A stretch of DNA of 64,000 nucleotides from Pascua guehoae (lineage: Eukaryota; Basidiomycota; Tremellomycetes; Trichosporonales; Trichosporonaceae): assembly GCA_001600415.1 (NCBI GenBank), contig BCJX01000015.1:697303-761302 (forward strand). The letters are read 5' to 3'. The position numbers and the translations under genes are program-made. The notes under the pieces were generated by a model, which was given only the letters and a program-made list of their open reading frames with translations, searched no databases and was not told where the DNA came from. Each line of letters starts with the position of its first letter. Position 1 is the stretch's first letter. Below are positions 1-10,445 of this stretch, piece after piece.

Positions 1-59
1 CCCCCCCCACACACACAGACGGAACTGTGACGCAATGCATTTTGTACAAATCCCACACC

Positions 60-1483
60 CTACGCAGTCGGAGCCGGAGCCGGAGCCGCGGCCTCGAGTT
101 CGGGCAAGTCGGACCGGGGTTGGAGGTTGTTGGCCGCGGCGGCAATGGCCTCCTCGCGCTCGGCGCGGCGGCGCATGATTTCGCGGATCGTGTTGCCCTG
201 TGGGTCAGCGGTTGTTTGAGAAGCGGGGGGGGGGTTAGACGGAAGACTGGCGAGGGGGTGAGGGGGCGAGTTGAGGCAGCCCAGCCAAGTAGGCAGTAGG
301 AGGGGGGGAGGTACTTGGTGTGCAACAAAATGGTAGATGCCACTTGAACCCCGCCATAATCCAAACCACTGCGTTTGATGGGGGCATGGGTAGCCAGCCG
401 ATGGCGAACGTACGCCACAGGAACGGCAAAGTCCGCCTCCGGGGTGCCAGCCATGGCCAGCATGGCAGCTCCACATGTCGACACTGCCCCGCTCCCTCCC
501 CCAGACTCGACGCCTCTTCCAACGCCGCCGGCTGCAACACTGGCGCGCACGCGCGCACACAAGAGGCCACTCACAGCATTGTCGTGGGTGGCCGAGCGCC
601 ACCTCCAGCCCTTGTGCATCTTAAAGGTGAGGGCTTTGCGGTAGTTCTTTGCCTGCTCGACGGCAAACTCTCCCTCGATGGCCTCTTCGCGCTCTGCGGC
701 AAACTGGGCGCCCTTTTCGAGGCCGCCAAAGGTGCCTGCGCGCATTTCCTCAATGTCGTCGGGGTAGTGGAAGGGCTCCTTGAGGCCTACGACGGCGCGC
801 TTGTAGTTTTTCTTGGATCCGACCTCGCGGCGGATCTGGCCGCCCATGAAGCGGGATGTGGGCGCGATATAGTTGTCGGTGCGGATAAACGTCACATCGA
901 GGCCGTACGTGGCGTGCAGGTACGAGCGGAGGTCGGTCTTGGTCATGCTCGGGGGGATGCGGAACGTGGCGACCCACGGGTCGTAGGCCTCGCCGGGCGG
1001 CGTGTGGTTGCGCATCAGGCGGATCTGAATGTTGGGCAAAAAGATCTTTGTACCCGTAATCGCGTCGCGGTACTTGTCCTCGTCGCCCGACAGCGGCGCC
1101 TCGACACCCTCGCGCTCGAGGAAATCCAGCTTGCGCTCTGCAAACGCCTTGCCCCCACCGACCTTTGTCGCCACACCACGCCCACCACGCACACGCGCCT
1201 TCCACAATGCGTTGGCAGACAAAAACGCCGCGCGCGCCTCTGCCTCCTCGCCCTTGAACGCGCCGCGCGCACGCAGCGCCTGGAACTCTTCCTCCATCCG
1301 CGGCGGGAACCGCTCGGCGTCGGGACCGATAAACGACTCGGGCGACGTCAACGGCGACGGCTGCACCGCGTGAGGGTGCTCGGCACGCCGGCGGCGCACC
1401 GCGATCGGCGCAGTCGACGCCGTCGAGGGGCCCGCGGGTGGTGGGGGCAGCGTGGTGAGGGCCCGGCGGAAGAGGCGCGACAT
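60..1483 (-). CDS. MRP20: Mitochondrial large-subunit ribosomal protein uL23m
   Basis: Exons are complement(60..197, 575..1483), giving 348 aa. The protein is the uL23 component of the mitochondrial 54S subunit; uL23 proteins sit near the polypeptide exit. The family core is visible around residues 140-230: FLPNIQIRLMRNHTPPGEAY, a YDPWVATF-type strand, then a TKTDLRSYL-type helix and IRTDNYIAP. The N-terminus (MSRLFRRAL...) is basic and could be an import presequence. Exon 1 ends ...HDNA before GTGAGT; the last exon starts GNTIREIMRRR after CTGACCCACAG, phase 0. The 377-nt intron is long for this window. An Ala/Pro-rich tail ends the protein. Length is somewhat above the roughly 260 aa of the yeast homologue because of both termini. 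It shares a divergent intergenic region with the BIR gene. Confidence 0.9.
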
Positions 1484-1851
1484 GGTTTTGGTGTGGTCGG
1501 AGTGAGTGGTGGTGGATGCAGGTACAGTAGGTCGCCCCTCAGTTTGTGGTCATTTCTGTTCACTGGAAAAAGTCAAACCCAACGGCATTGGAGGGTTACA
1601 AATAGGCATGCAAATATGGGAAGATAGGCACTCTAGATCCACCTCCACTATTTCGATTACTGCGTGCCTAATTCCGAGCTATGCCTGTGTTGGTTGCAAG
1701 AGGTAGGTGTGCATGTGATGGTTGTGTTGTTTATCCTTTTGGATTGATTTATGCCTCACCTCGCCTTTCCTCAAGCTACAACACCACACACCCACTCAAC
1801 CCACAACACATACACCTCGTACACCTCCCTACCCGATACACACTCTACACC
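1484..1851. promoter_or_regulatory. Divergent promoter region between uL23m and BIR1
   Basis: These 368 bases lie between two start codons that point away from each other. The side next to BIR1 (about 1770-1850) is very CA-rich, like a 5' leader. I see no clear TATA box or coding frame. Confidence 0.5.
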
Positions 1852-3918
1852 ATGGAGACATACGAGGCGCGCCTCGCCTCGTTTGCCGCATCCAAACGAC
1901 CCAAGAAGGTCGGCTGGCCCCTCAAACCGGCCACCCACCCACACCTCACGCCAGCCCGCCTCGCGGCGGCGGGCTTCTTCCACGACCCCGGTCCCGCGCG
2001 GGACACCGGCTCGCACGACTCGTGCCGCTGCTTTGTGTGCAACCTCGAGCTCGGCGGGTGGGACGAGGACGACGACCCATATGTCGAGCACCTGAAGCGC
2101 CCTGGCGAGTGCGGCTGGAAGGAGATTATCTGTCGCATCGAGGTGGATCGCGCAAACGGCGGCCCTGGGCGGTTGAGGTGAGTCGACAGGGCGGAGGGGT
2201 CAGCGCGGGTTGTAACTGCGGTACTACTCTGTCGCTTTGGGCTGGCTCTTGTCTCGACACTCTGCACCCTATTTGCCTCCCACTCACATTCCAGGACAAC
2301 ATTCCCGGACGCCGACTCGCTCCCATCCTCTGCCCGCAGTACCGAGTATCGCGAGCACACGTTTGGAGACTGGTGGCCGCATGAGTCGCCTAGCGCCAGT
2401 GAAGTGGGTACAGGGAGCGGTTCGGAACGCAAACATGTCCTCGGCTGACCACACAGATGGCTCGGGCTGGCTTCATCTCGAAACCCAGCAAGAAGGATGC
2501 CGACTCGGCGCAATGTCCCCTGTGCTCGTACGAAGTCTTGGACTGGGAGACAGGCGACGACCCTCTGTGAGTGCAGGCAGCTGTACCGTGTTTATTGCAC
2601 ACGGCTAACGCGCAGTGCAATTCACCAGAAAAAGTCGCCCGACTGCCCGTTCTTCACGGCCGCCGTTGAGAAGAAGACGACAGCCGTGGGTACCCTTGTT
2701 ACGGCGAAGCTAACCCACCAGCGCAAGACGGTGAGCAAGCCGGCCCGACGAACACGCGCCGCGACGGCAAACTCGGAAACCGAGTCGGTGGCACCAGAGC
2801 CCGAACCTGCAGCACCAAAGCGCAAAGTACGCCAAACCAAGGCGTCCAAGGCGTCGGCATCCACTCGTCCAACGACTGTACCCGAGGCTGAGGCAGAACC
2901 CCAGTCTGAAGCGACCGAACCAGCGCCCGCGCCGAAACGTCGCGGGCGCAAGGGGACCACTGCTTCCGCCACCTCTGCGCCAGCTGTGCCCGAGGCCGAA
3001 GAGCCAGAACCAGAGGCCCCCAAGCGTCGGGGGCGCGCGAAGGCATCCACCGTGTCTACTGCGACGTCTACATCTGCCGCCTCGACCTCGACCCGCGCAA
3101 AGACGACACGCACCCGCATCGCACGACCAAAGACGACACGGAAGAAGAAGGACGACGAGAGAGACGACGACATCGAGGCTATCGAGCTACCAGTCGACGG
3201 TGGACCCGTCATGCTCACAGAGGACGGACCAGTCGCCGCCCCCACGATGTCCGACTTCCCTGGCGACTCGGCAAGCGAGGCTGACCGCGCACATGAATCA
3301 GAGGCCGAATCAGCACAACCACAACCAGCACCAGAACCAGAACCCGAGCCCGAGCCAACTCCCAAGCGCACCACCAAGCCTCTGCCCCGCAAGCGCGTGA
3401 CACGGGCCAAAGCCTCGACTGCCACCGAGCCGGCCTCGCTGCCGGCCCCTCATCGTGTCGTGCCCCCACCACGCACCCGTTCTGCACCCACGCGCAAGGC
3501 AGCAGCGAGCGCCAGCACGAGCACGGACGTGGCAGCGACCACCAACGCCGCCGCCAGCTCGAGCTCGACGACGGCATTCGCCCAGCTCGACATGTTCGCC
3601 AACGTGCCCCCACCACCGAGCGCGCCCGCCCAGGCACAAAGCGTGAAGGAGTCGGTCGCGGAGCTCGTCAACGTTGCAGCAGGGAGCGGGAGTGGGAGCG
3701 GGAATGCGGCGAATGGCGCAGCGCCAAGTGGGCCAAGTGGCAGCAGCAGTGCAGCCGCGCCACCGCTCACCGACGAGCAGCGCAACATGACCCTCGAAGA
3801 GTATGTGCGCCAGCAGTTCCGGCTGCGCGGGGACGCCATGAAGGCCGAGGGCGAGGCGATGATTGCGGCGTTTGAGGCGAGGACGGCAGCTGCGAGGTTA
3901 CGTGTTCAGAATAGCTGA
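1852..3918 (+). CDS. BIR1: Bir1/survivin-like chromosomal passenger protein with two BIR domains
   Basis: Exons are 1852..2177, 2295..2403, 2457..2566, 2616..2685 and 2722..3918, giving 603 aa (615 aa if the 36-nt intron 2686..2721 is retained). BIR1 (about residues 5-105) has zinc ligands CFVC followed by H-x6-C in HLKRPGEC. BIR2 (about 145-200) has CPLC followed by HQKKSPDC. This is the two-BIR arrangement of fungal Bir1/Cut17, the survivin component of the Aurora B-INCENP-borealin complex acting at centromeres and the spindle. The middle 350 residues are Ala/Pro/Glu-rich with repeated KRRGR-type basic patches that could contact DNA or hold NLSs. The C-terminal 40 residues (LEEYVRQQFRLRGDAMKAEG) predict a helix that may bind partners. 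The cell-division role is from family knowledge. Confidence 0.85.
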
Positions 3919-4354
3919 GCTGGGAGTGGGTGGGCTGAGGGGGAGTTGCTTGGCATGCGTGTGGACGGCGCGGACAGTGATGCATTGCATTTACATGTGC
4001 GCTGGGCGGTGTCCACGTCCAGATGGGAGTGTCCTGGCCTACAAGCCTAGTCCCATTCGTAGCCATGTCAGAAAGTGGATGGGATGGCTAAGAGAGGTCA
4101 CTGCTGCGCTGTCCAGTTCATTCACGACGTGCTTGCCATCTCTACTTGCCAGCTCTGCACTCAGCAAGACCCACAACCCTGCATGACCCTCATTGCAGCC
4201 CCATCCAACCCCGCAGCCCCACACCACCCCGCACCCATGGACCATAGGTATACATAAATCTCGCAGTCTATGCCGTCTGTCCTGCACTCTGTGCACTCTG
4301 CACTCTCCCTGCAAGGGGTATATCGCATGCGCAGCACGCAAATGGCACAACACG
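3919..4354. other. Intergenic, convergent 3' ends
   Basis: This 436-bp space lies between the ends of BIR1 and the NIPA transporter. It presumably holds both 3' UTRs. I see no further gene. Confidence 0.5.
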
Positions 4355-6337
4355 CTAGACCTCCTGGTATGCGGGATGCCTGCCCCCCTCTGCCTCGCGG
4401 TCGCGGTTGCGCGAGCCGACCAAGCTGCGGCCGGGGGTGTACGCGTCGCGCTCGTCCTCGTCGTCCGAGCCGCCCTCTGGGAGGGCAGTGAGTGCGACGC
4501 CTTCTTCTTCGAATGCGTTGAAGAGGGTCGAGTTTTGCTGCTGGAACACGCGCGAGCGGCGGCCGTGGTTGGTCGGGTGGACCGAGCCGTCGGCGGCGTA
4601 CGAAGGCGGCGCAACGCCGTTGGTGGGGTACGTCCACAGGGGCTGCTGTGAGTCGTGCGACATGCGGCCCGACATGGACATGCGCGGGTCTGGGTGTCAG
4701 GTAACGTGAATGTGGGAGGAGACTCGGGCGCACTCATGAAACCCGTCTCGAGGCTCGTGTTCGAGTGGGGGCGGTCTGGCTGGCGTGAAATGTTGAGCAG
4801 GTAGACGCCCATAAAGATGATGAGGAAGCCGCACAGCAGTGAGATGGTGTTGACGACGTCGGTCGTGTTGAAGCCCTGGAACAGGATGGCCGACGCCGTA
4901 ATGGTCGCCGTCGTGAAGAAGACGTAGTAGATGGGGTTGACAACGTTTGTCGAGAACGTGTCGAGCGCCTTGTTGAAGTAGTTCTGCCGGGTCAGCAAGA
5001 CGAAGGTAGCAACGGACCCACCATCTGCACCAGGATGCACCCGACAACAACAATGCCAAAGATGTACGTGCTGACGTGGGTGAGCTGGTTGTTGCCCGAG
5101 AGGGTGAGCTTGAGCGCAATGCCAAAGCCCTTGATGGCCATGACCGAGACCGAGCCGACGAGCGAGCAGATGGAGAGGTACACCATCGGGTTCGTGGTTC
5201 CGTAGCGCGGCACGACGCGGAAGATCATGTACGTCGAGAAGACGCCGACAATGGTGAGGTAGATGAGGAACGCTGCGGGGTCAGCCATGCAAGCTCAAAC
5301 GCCATGCAAGCTCCAAACAACATCACGAAACTGAGCCCAACAGCTCAGCGACACTTACGAGCCTTTGCGGCGTAGCTGAGAATCTCGTCGACCGTCTCGA
5401 CTTCGGGGTCACTTGGGGCGTGCAGGACAATAATGACCGATCCGATGATACAGCTCGCGCAGCCGCAGATGCCTAACCTTCCGAGCTTTTCGTCGAGCAG
5501 GAACGATGCCAAGATGGCGCTGGGGGTGTCAGAGTGTGCTCTTCTTCACGAGGCTGCTTGGCGGTATCTCCAGCCAGTGGAGGAGCAGCCTGCCGAACTA
5601 TGTCCCGCTCGCGGGCAAGCACGCACCCGATAATGACACTCATCGCGCCGAGTGGTGTGACGAGAATCGCAGGCGCAAAGGTATACGCCGCAAAGTTTGC
5701 CACTAGATGTCAGGATCTGCACGTCACAAGCACATCGTTTGTCCTCTGGTAGCCCCGCCCGCCGGCGTTCACGGGATCGAGGAAGCGCCGCGCCCGCCAC
5801 CACACTGCTGCTCACCTTCACCGACGACCACTGCATGTCAGCGCTGCACCCAGCTCCCCCAGGCCGCGACGAGCTCACTTGTAATCATTCCCACCCACCA
5901 GATTGGATTCTGGAGGTACGCAAAGTCCTCGGCTGGGTGTGTGAGCTAGATCCAACCTCGGCGGCCGACGGCGACGTCAACGTACACGCATTCCGTTGTG
6001 CCGTCTGCCTCTGATGCGAATGCGGGTAGTCTGCCGGTTTTGATGCGGCATCGTTCAACCCCTGCACGTTAGCGACCACCACTCGACAGCCACAGTCTGT
6101 GGGTAGCTTACCTTCTTGGTGATGATAAAACTCGTGCTGGAAAGTCAGTTAGCACCTGGCGATGGGGGCGTCGACGCGATGATGAAGGGGCAACGTAGAG
6201 CACAGCCGAGAGGCACATTGCCGCGCCCCGACGCGCTGTACCGCTGCACGCTACCACCGACGAACGCGGGGGACGTACCCGATGAGGCCAGAGCTGGAGA
6301 ATGCCAGGGCCAGTCCGATGTACTTGTCCTGGACCAT
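4355..6337 (-). CDS. NIPA-like magnesium transporter (DUF803 family)
   Basis: Ten exons: complement(4355..4689, 4734..4983, 5022..5272, 5359..5519, 5627..5702, 5816..5830, 5879..5932, 5986..6061, 6112..6136, 6279..6337), 433 aa. The family signature runs across the junctions: MVQDKYIGLALAFSSSGLIG, TSFIITKKGLNDAA, DFAYLQNPIWWVGM, MVVGEVANFAAYTFAPAILV, TPLGAMSVIIG, ASFLLDEKLG, then further hydrophobic segments and the LETGFMNPRMSMSGRMS block. About nine membrane segments are expected, followed by a cytosolic C-terminus with an acidic SDDEDE patch. Characterised NIPA proteins move Mg2+ across plasma or endosomal membranes; substrate here is inferred. The start was chosen because it gives the conserved N-terminal helix. 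The 15-nt exon 5816..5830 restores the VVGEV motif exactly. Confidence 0.9.
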
Positions 6338-7102
6338 GGTGGGCGGGGCAATGTGGTGTAGAAACGAGGACAAGAATTAGAGCAAAAGTGGACGAGGAAA
6401 TGGAAATGCAAGAACGCACCCGGGGTACCCGTGGCGGTGGTCGTGTCCATCCATGGGGGAAGGGGGGGAAGCATTCAGCCGTGGTGGCGTCGTCGCATCC
6501 CTCAGGGAAAAAGCAGACACATCCACGCCGAGGGAAAGGTCTGGTCTGGGCATTTTCAGTTTTTATTAGGGACCAAAGAGCGATTTGACAAATGCGGGGA
6601 GGCATGGTGGGTATTAGAACAGCGACAACGTAACCTTAATTGGTTTTCAAGACCCCACCCTCGTGGTGAAATGCCATGCCATGCCATGCCATGTTTGCTG
6701 GTGGGACCTTGGCGATCTCCCTTGGCTTGCAATCGACCACGAGGCACGGGCATGCTTTGCTTGCTGCTTGCTGAATGCACCCAAGAAGGCCAAGCATCAA
6801 GCGCACCCTTTGCACAATTGCATAACCACTGTGCCATGCAAGCACAAGAGTGTGGTAGAGTGCACTTTGGGACTTGTAGACGAGGCGTTTGGACATATGT
6901 GCAGCGCACAGACCCGCATGGGGCGCTCAGACCCAGTCCCCACTTAGGTACCCAGAGGCGTTCACATTACATGCATGGGTCAAGCGGGGGGTGCCTGACC
7001 TGACAAGCGTCTGACATTGGCCAGCCCAAATCACCTCTGACAACAATGCCCCAGCATGGAACAAGACGTCTATATTCGCCCGAGCTGCATCATCTACCCT
7101 CT
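6338..7102. other. Intergenic region upstream of the NIPA gene
   Basis: About 765 bp between the NIPA start and the end of the next minus-strand gene. It holds a short ATGCC tandem repeat and no convincing coding frame, although several chance ORFs exist. Confidence 0.5.
6671..6690. repeat. ATGCC pentanucleotide tandem repeat, four units
   Basis: Four perfect ATGCC units are seen directly, followed by ATG. They lie in non-coding DNA. Confidence 0.8.
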
Positions 7103-8389
7103 CTACTCGACAATCTTGGCAACGGCCGTGTTGACAAACTTATCCTGGTCCCACTTTGTGTCCTTGACCACACCCGCCTTCTCGAGCACCTCGAGCGTCT
7201 GGCCGACGACACTGCGGCTGACCTCGGCGAGATTCTCCTCCCACTTGACGGTCTTGAGCCACTCGACAACGTCGGCGCGCTGCTGGCCAAACGTCTTCTC
7301 AACATAGTCGATGGCAGGGCCTTCGCGCGACTCTGCAGAGTTGAACGAGCGGACGTGTGGCTGCAGTGCGGCGAGGAAGGTCGAGACTGCCTCGTTGGAT
7401 GCGTTTGGCGACGCAGCGATCGACCAGCATGGCCATGGGGCTAAGTTGTTAGAAGAGGAGCATGGGAGGAGGGTGCGAAAAGGCGCAGTTCGGATTAAAC
7501 GCACTATAAACGGAGCCGATGAAGCGAACCTCTCCACTGTCGACGTATGGCTTGGTGGTGAACCACTCCCAGAGGAAGACAGACGCTGCTGTTAGTGCGT
7601 GATACTCTTCGCAGAAGCCACCCACTCTCGCCAGCGTTCACAGAGTCGCGCAGAGGCTTGAACTGCCCTTTTACTGTCCGTCAGCTAAAGGCATCCGATA
7701 GCCACAGCTCACCCTCAAACTTGGGCTGCTCGTCGGCGTTCCAGCCCTGCTGCAGAGAGAGCACCGATGCCATGACCTGGATGTTCAGCATTTACTGCTT
7801 CCAATGGTACTGGCGTACCTGTGAACCGCTGTAGCGTTAGCTTTGTTTACACTTTAGCAACGCACCTTCCCAGACGCGAGATACCAAAAGTGGTAGCCTT
7901 GAGGTCGTCGATCGTGTTGTACTTGCTGTCCTTGCCAGCGATGATGGCCCTAGTTGTAAGCTACGTTGTTGCAAGTCTCCGTCTTGTCCTCAAATCCCCC
8001 TTCCTTTCCTTCTCTCATGATAGCTCCTTCCTTCCTTCCCTCGAATCACCTCAGTGTCTTCCCCGACCCCCCCTTCCTCCGCACTTGTAGACTCACCACC
8101 TCAACGGGCTCGCAATGTACCGTCCAACGAGCTTGTAAGCAGTCTGCCCATTTGCCAATCCCGCAATGAGCGCGTCGGTCAGTGCTGAGTGGGTTAGAGC
8201 CTCCCGGACGTCGCACGCACCAATGCAGACATCAATCTCGTCGTTCTTGAGCTTGGCCTGCATGTCACCCGTGCCGCCTGGGCACTCGACGAGCTCGATC
8301 GTGCGGCCTGCGTCCGCAGCGACGAGCTGAAGAAGCGGCGAGAGAAAGTGCTCGCGGTGCCACCCGACGCGGAGGAGCTTTGTGGCCAT
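7103..8389 (-). CDS. Ca3427-like periplasmic-binding-protein-fold (PBP2) protein
   Basis: Eight exons: complement(7103..7440, 7505..7585, 7626..7667, 7713..7776, 7819..7828, 7866..7949, 8097..8184, 8221..8389), 291 aa. The joined protein resembles bacterial substrate-binding proteins of the nitrate/sulfonate/thiamine-precursor type and the Candida Ca3427 family: LLRVGWHREHFLSPLLQL, VECPGGTGDM, EIDVCIALTDALIAGLANG, YIASPLRWAIIAGKDSKY, FGISRLGSGSQVMA, WEWFTTKPYVD and VYTPWPCWSIAAS. No signal peptide is seen (it starts MATKLLRV), so it is probably intracellular. Ligand and role are unknown. Two features make the model fragile but convincing: a 36-nt intron (8185..8220) and a 10-nt exon (7819..7828). 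Both are needed to restore conserved motifs, and frame is kept through every junction. Confidence 0.85.
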
Positions 8390-8895
8390 TTTGAGATGAA
8401 TGAGTAGGAGTGAGGAAGATGAAGGAGGGCTGTAGGCAAAGGGAGGGAAAAGTCGAGGCACCTGGTACCTAGGTGCAAGGCAATGTCAGTCAGTCACGTC
8501 GTCACTGCCCCAGTTGATTAGCGGAGGCTTTTTCTGATTTGCTCGGATGTTGCCGACGTAACGTGATGAATTGTGGCGCCCCACAGCCACGTGGTCAATC
8601 TGCACTCCTGTGTCCCCACTATCCCCACTTTCGGTAAAGAGCGACTCGGTGTACGGTTATCCGAGTCGCCATCCGTTGCTGACTCTGCACTGTACCTCAT
8701 CCCATATCGACTCACTTCCCCACAGCATTCAATCAGATCCTCCCCCAACAACGTTTAAATACGGGGTTGACCCAACTCTCGAGAACCAATAACAACATCA
8801 ACATCTTCGACGGCAGAAACTCCGTTGAAAGCCACATCTGCATACACGGTTACGATTATAACCTGGGGCTAGTCACTACCTCCACTTTTGACGAA
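8390..8895. promoter_or_regulatory. Divergent promoter region (PBP2 gene / Nudix gene)
   Basis: 506 bp between two divergent start codons. A TTTAAATA stretch near 8753-8761 is the most AT-rich part on the Nudix side. No coding frame is recognised. Confidence 0.45.
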
Positions 8896-10266
8896 ATGGC
8901 CACTGCAGAAGCCCATACCACCGCCCCAGTGCACGGCGATGCGGTGAGCCCTTTCAAGCTCCACGGCGTCGTTGAGGAGTACGCAAACGACAGCGGTGTC
9001 AACACGCCCGTCGGCAATGGGCCCAGCACGAAACGGGGAGTTGCGGCAAGGGAATGGGTGGCGGCAAGTGGGCTTGCTAGTGGTCATGTCGAGAGCACCA
9101 GTCAGGCCAACGGTCACGCCTCGCCTGGGCCATATCCGTCCAAACCGACAGTCGGTATCCCGCCAGCTTCTGCAATGGCCCACCTCAGTGAAGAGTCATG
9201 CAAATGTCTCGCACACCTCGCTGCGCATGTCCCGGCGCCTGAAGAAGAGTGGGTATTGGCAAGATAGCCCAGAACCCTCAGCTAATGCCAGTCTTGGTGT
9301 CGCGCGCCAGGCGGCGGTGCTGATTCTCCTGTACCAGCGGCCTGATGAGGACTATCTACGCGTCCTACTCACGACACGCTCATTCAACATGCGTAGGAAT
9401 CCAGGGCAAACTGTAAGCCAAGCGAGCATTGTGTGTGGCCTGATACTCATCTTGACAGGCTCTCCCCGGTGGGAAGCGAGATGAGACCGACCCAGACCCG
9501 GTGTTCACTGCCGTGAGTCTCTCACAGAGAGGAGTAGCATGCTGATCCCAGCGTCGTGAGGCATTCGAAGAAGTTGGCCTGCCCCTCTCTAGCCCGGATA
9601 TCCACAATGTCGCCGTCCTCGACCCGGTCCTCACTGTGCTTCCGCGTAACGTCCACATGAAGCACCACATTGTCGTCACTCGTGAGCCCAACTCACAAGG
9701 CCTTGTACTAAACCCACCCAGCTGTTGTTGCGTTCCTTGCCGACCACACCATGATGGAGCGCCTGAAACCCAACCCCGACGAAGTCGAGTGTATCTTTGA
9801 CCACCCCCTGCGTGCTGTCCACACTGGCCAGGTCGAAGGCAAGGCCAGGGATGAGTTGGTCGACCGCGGATGCAGCTGGTGGCCCCTGCCGGACGAGTTC
9901 CACGTGAGAAAATGTGCGAGTGAGTCACGCTGATGGCAGTCACTTGAGGACATGGTTGCGTCGACCGGCAACTTCCGCATGCACGTGAGTACTAGGATAT
10001 CTCCGTTATTGACCCCTCCATACGCGTTACTGACGGTGCAGCGTTTCCGAACCCGCCATTCACCCATCAAGGGGTTTACCTCGAACGTGCTCATTAGCGC
10101 TTCCGCCATTGCATTCGGGTCCCAGCCAGAGTACGGCCACTTTGCACCTGGGCAAGAGTCGTTCCCCGATAGTATCCGCCGCATTGTACAGGAGCTTCCG
10201 GCCGCTCTTGCCGACGAGTACAAGGGAGAGTGGAACACGAACAGCGAGTTCTTCAGGAGGGGATAG
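8896..10266 (+). CDS. PCD1: Nudix hydrolase, coenzyme A diphosphatase (PCD1/NUDT7-like)
   Basis: Exons 8896..9248, 9292..9412, 9459..9512, 9552..9681, 9722..9903, 9940..9984 and 10042..10266, 369 aa. A low-complexity N-terminus of about 115 residues precedes the Nudix fold: QAAVLILLYQRPDEDYLRVL, SFNMRRNPGQTALPGGKRD, then RREAFEEVGLP. The spacing and the GGKRD-type start match the CoA-directed branch (NUDT7/Pcd1), and TPVVAFLADH follows as in that family. These enzymes split CoA or CoA esters into 3',5'-ADP and phosphopantetheine compounds, usually in peroxisomes. The C-terminus ends FFRRG, with no SKL-type PTS1 signal, so location is uncertain. It converges with RPC25, only 179 bp away. Confidence 0.85.
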
Positions 10267-10445
10267 GCATATCACAGTGACAGATACATCATAGACCACC
10301 TTGGACAGTAGCGTTGTAGCGGCCGTTAGATGGCCGCAAACGAACCTTGAACAGACCTTGAACAGAAACAATCCCGAGTCTCGGGGCGAGCGAAGCCCCG
10401 ATGGAAGGTACATGCCATGCATTGTATTACAGATGAGAAACCGGT

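Noticed and set aside
300..470. Protein-like minus frame inside the uL23m intron (APIKRSGLDYGGVQVASTIL)
   Set aside because: No donor/acceptor pair joins it in frame to the GNTIREIM exon, and direct splicing from HDNA is clean.
320..1627. 435-codon plus-strand ORF over the uL23m gene
   Set aside because: It is antisense to a clear ribosomal protein and has only Arg/Leu/Gly-rich shadow composition.
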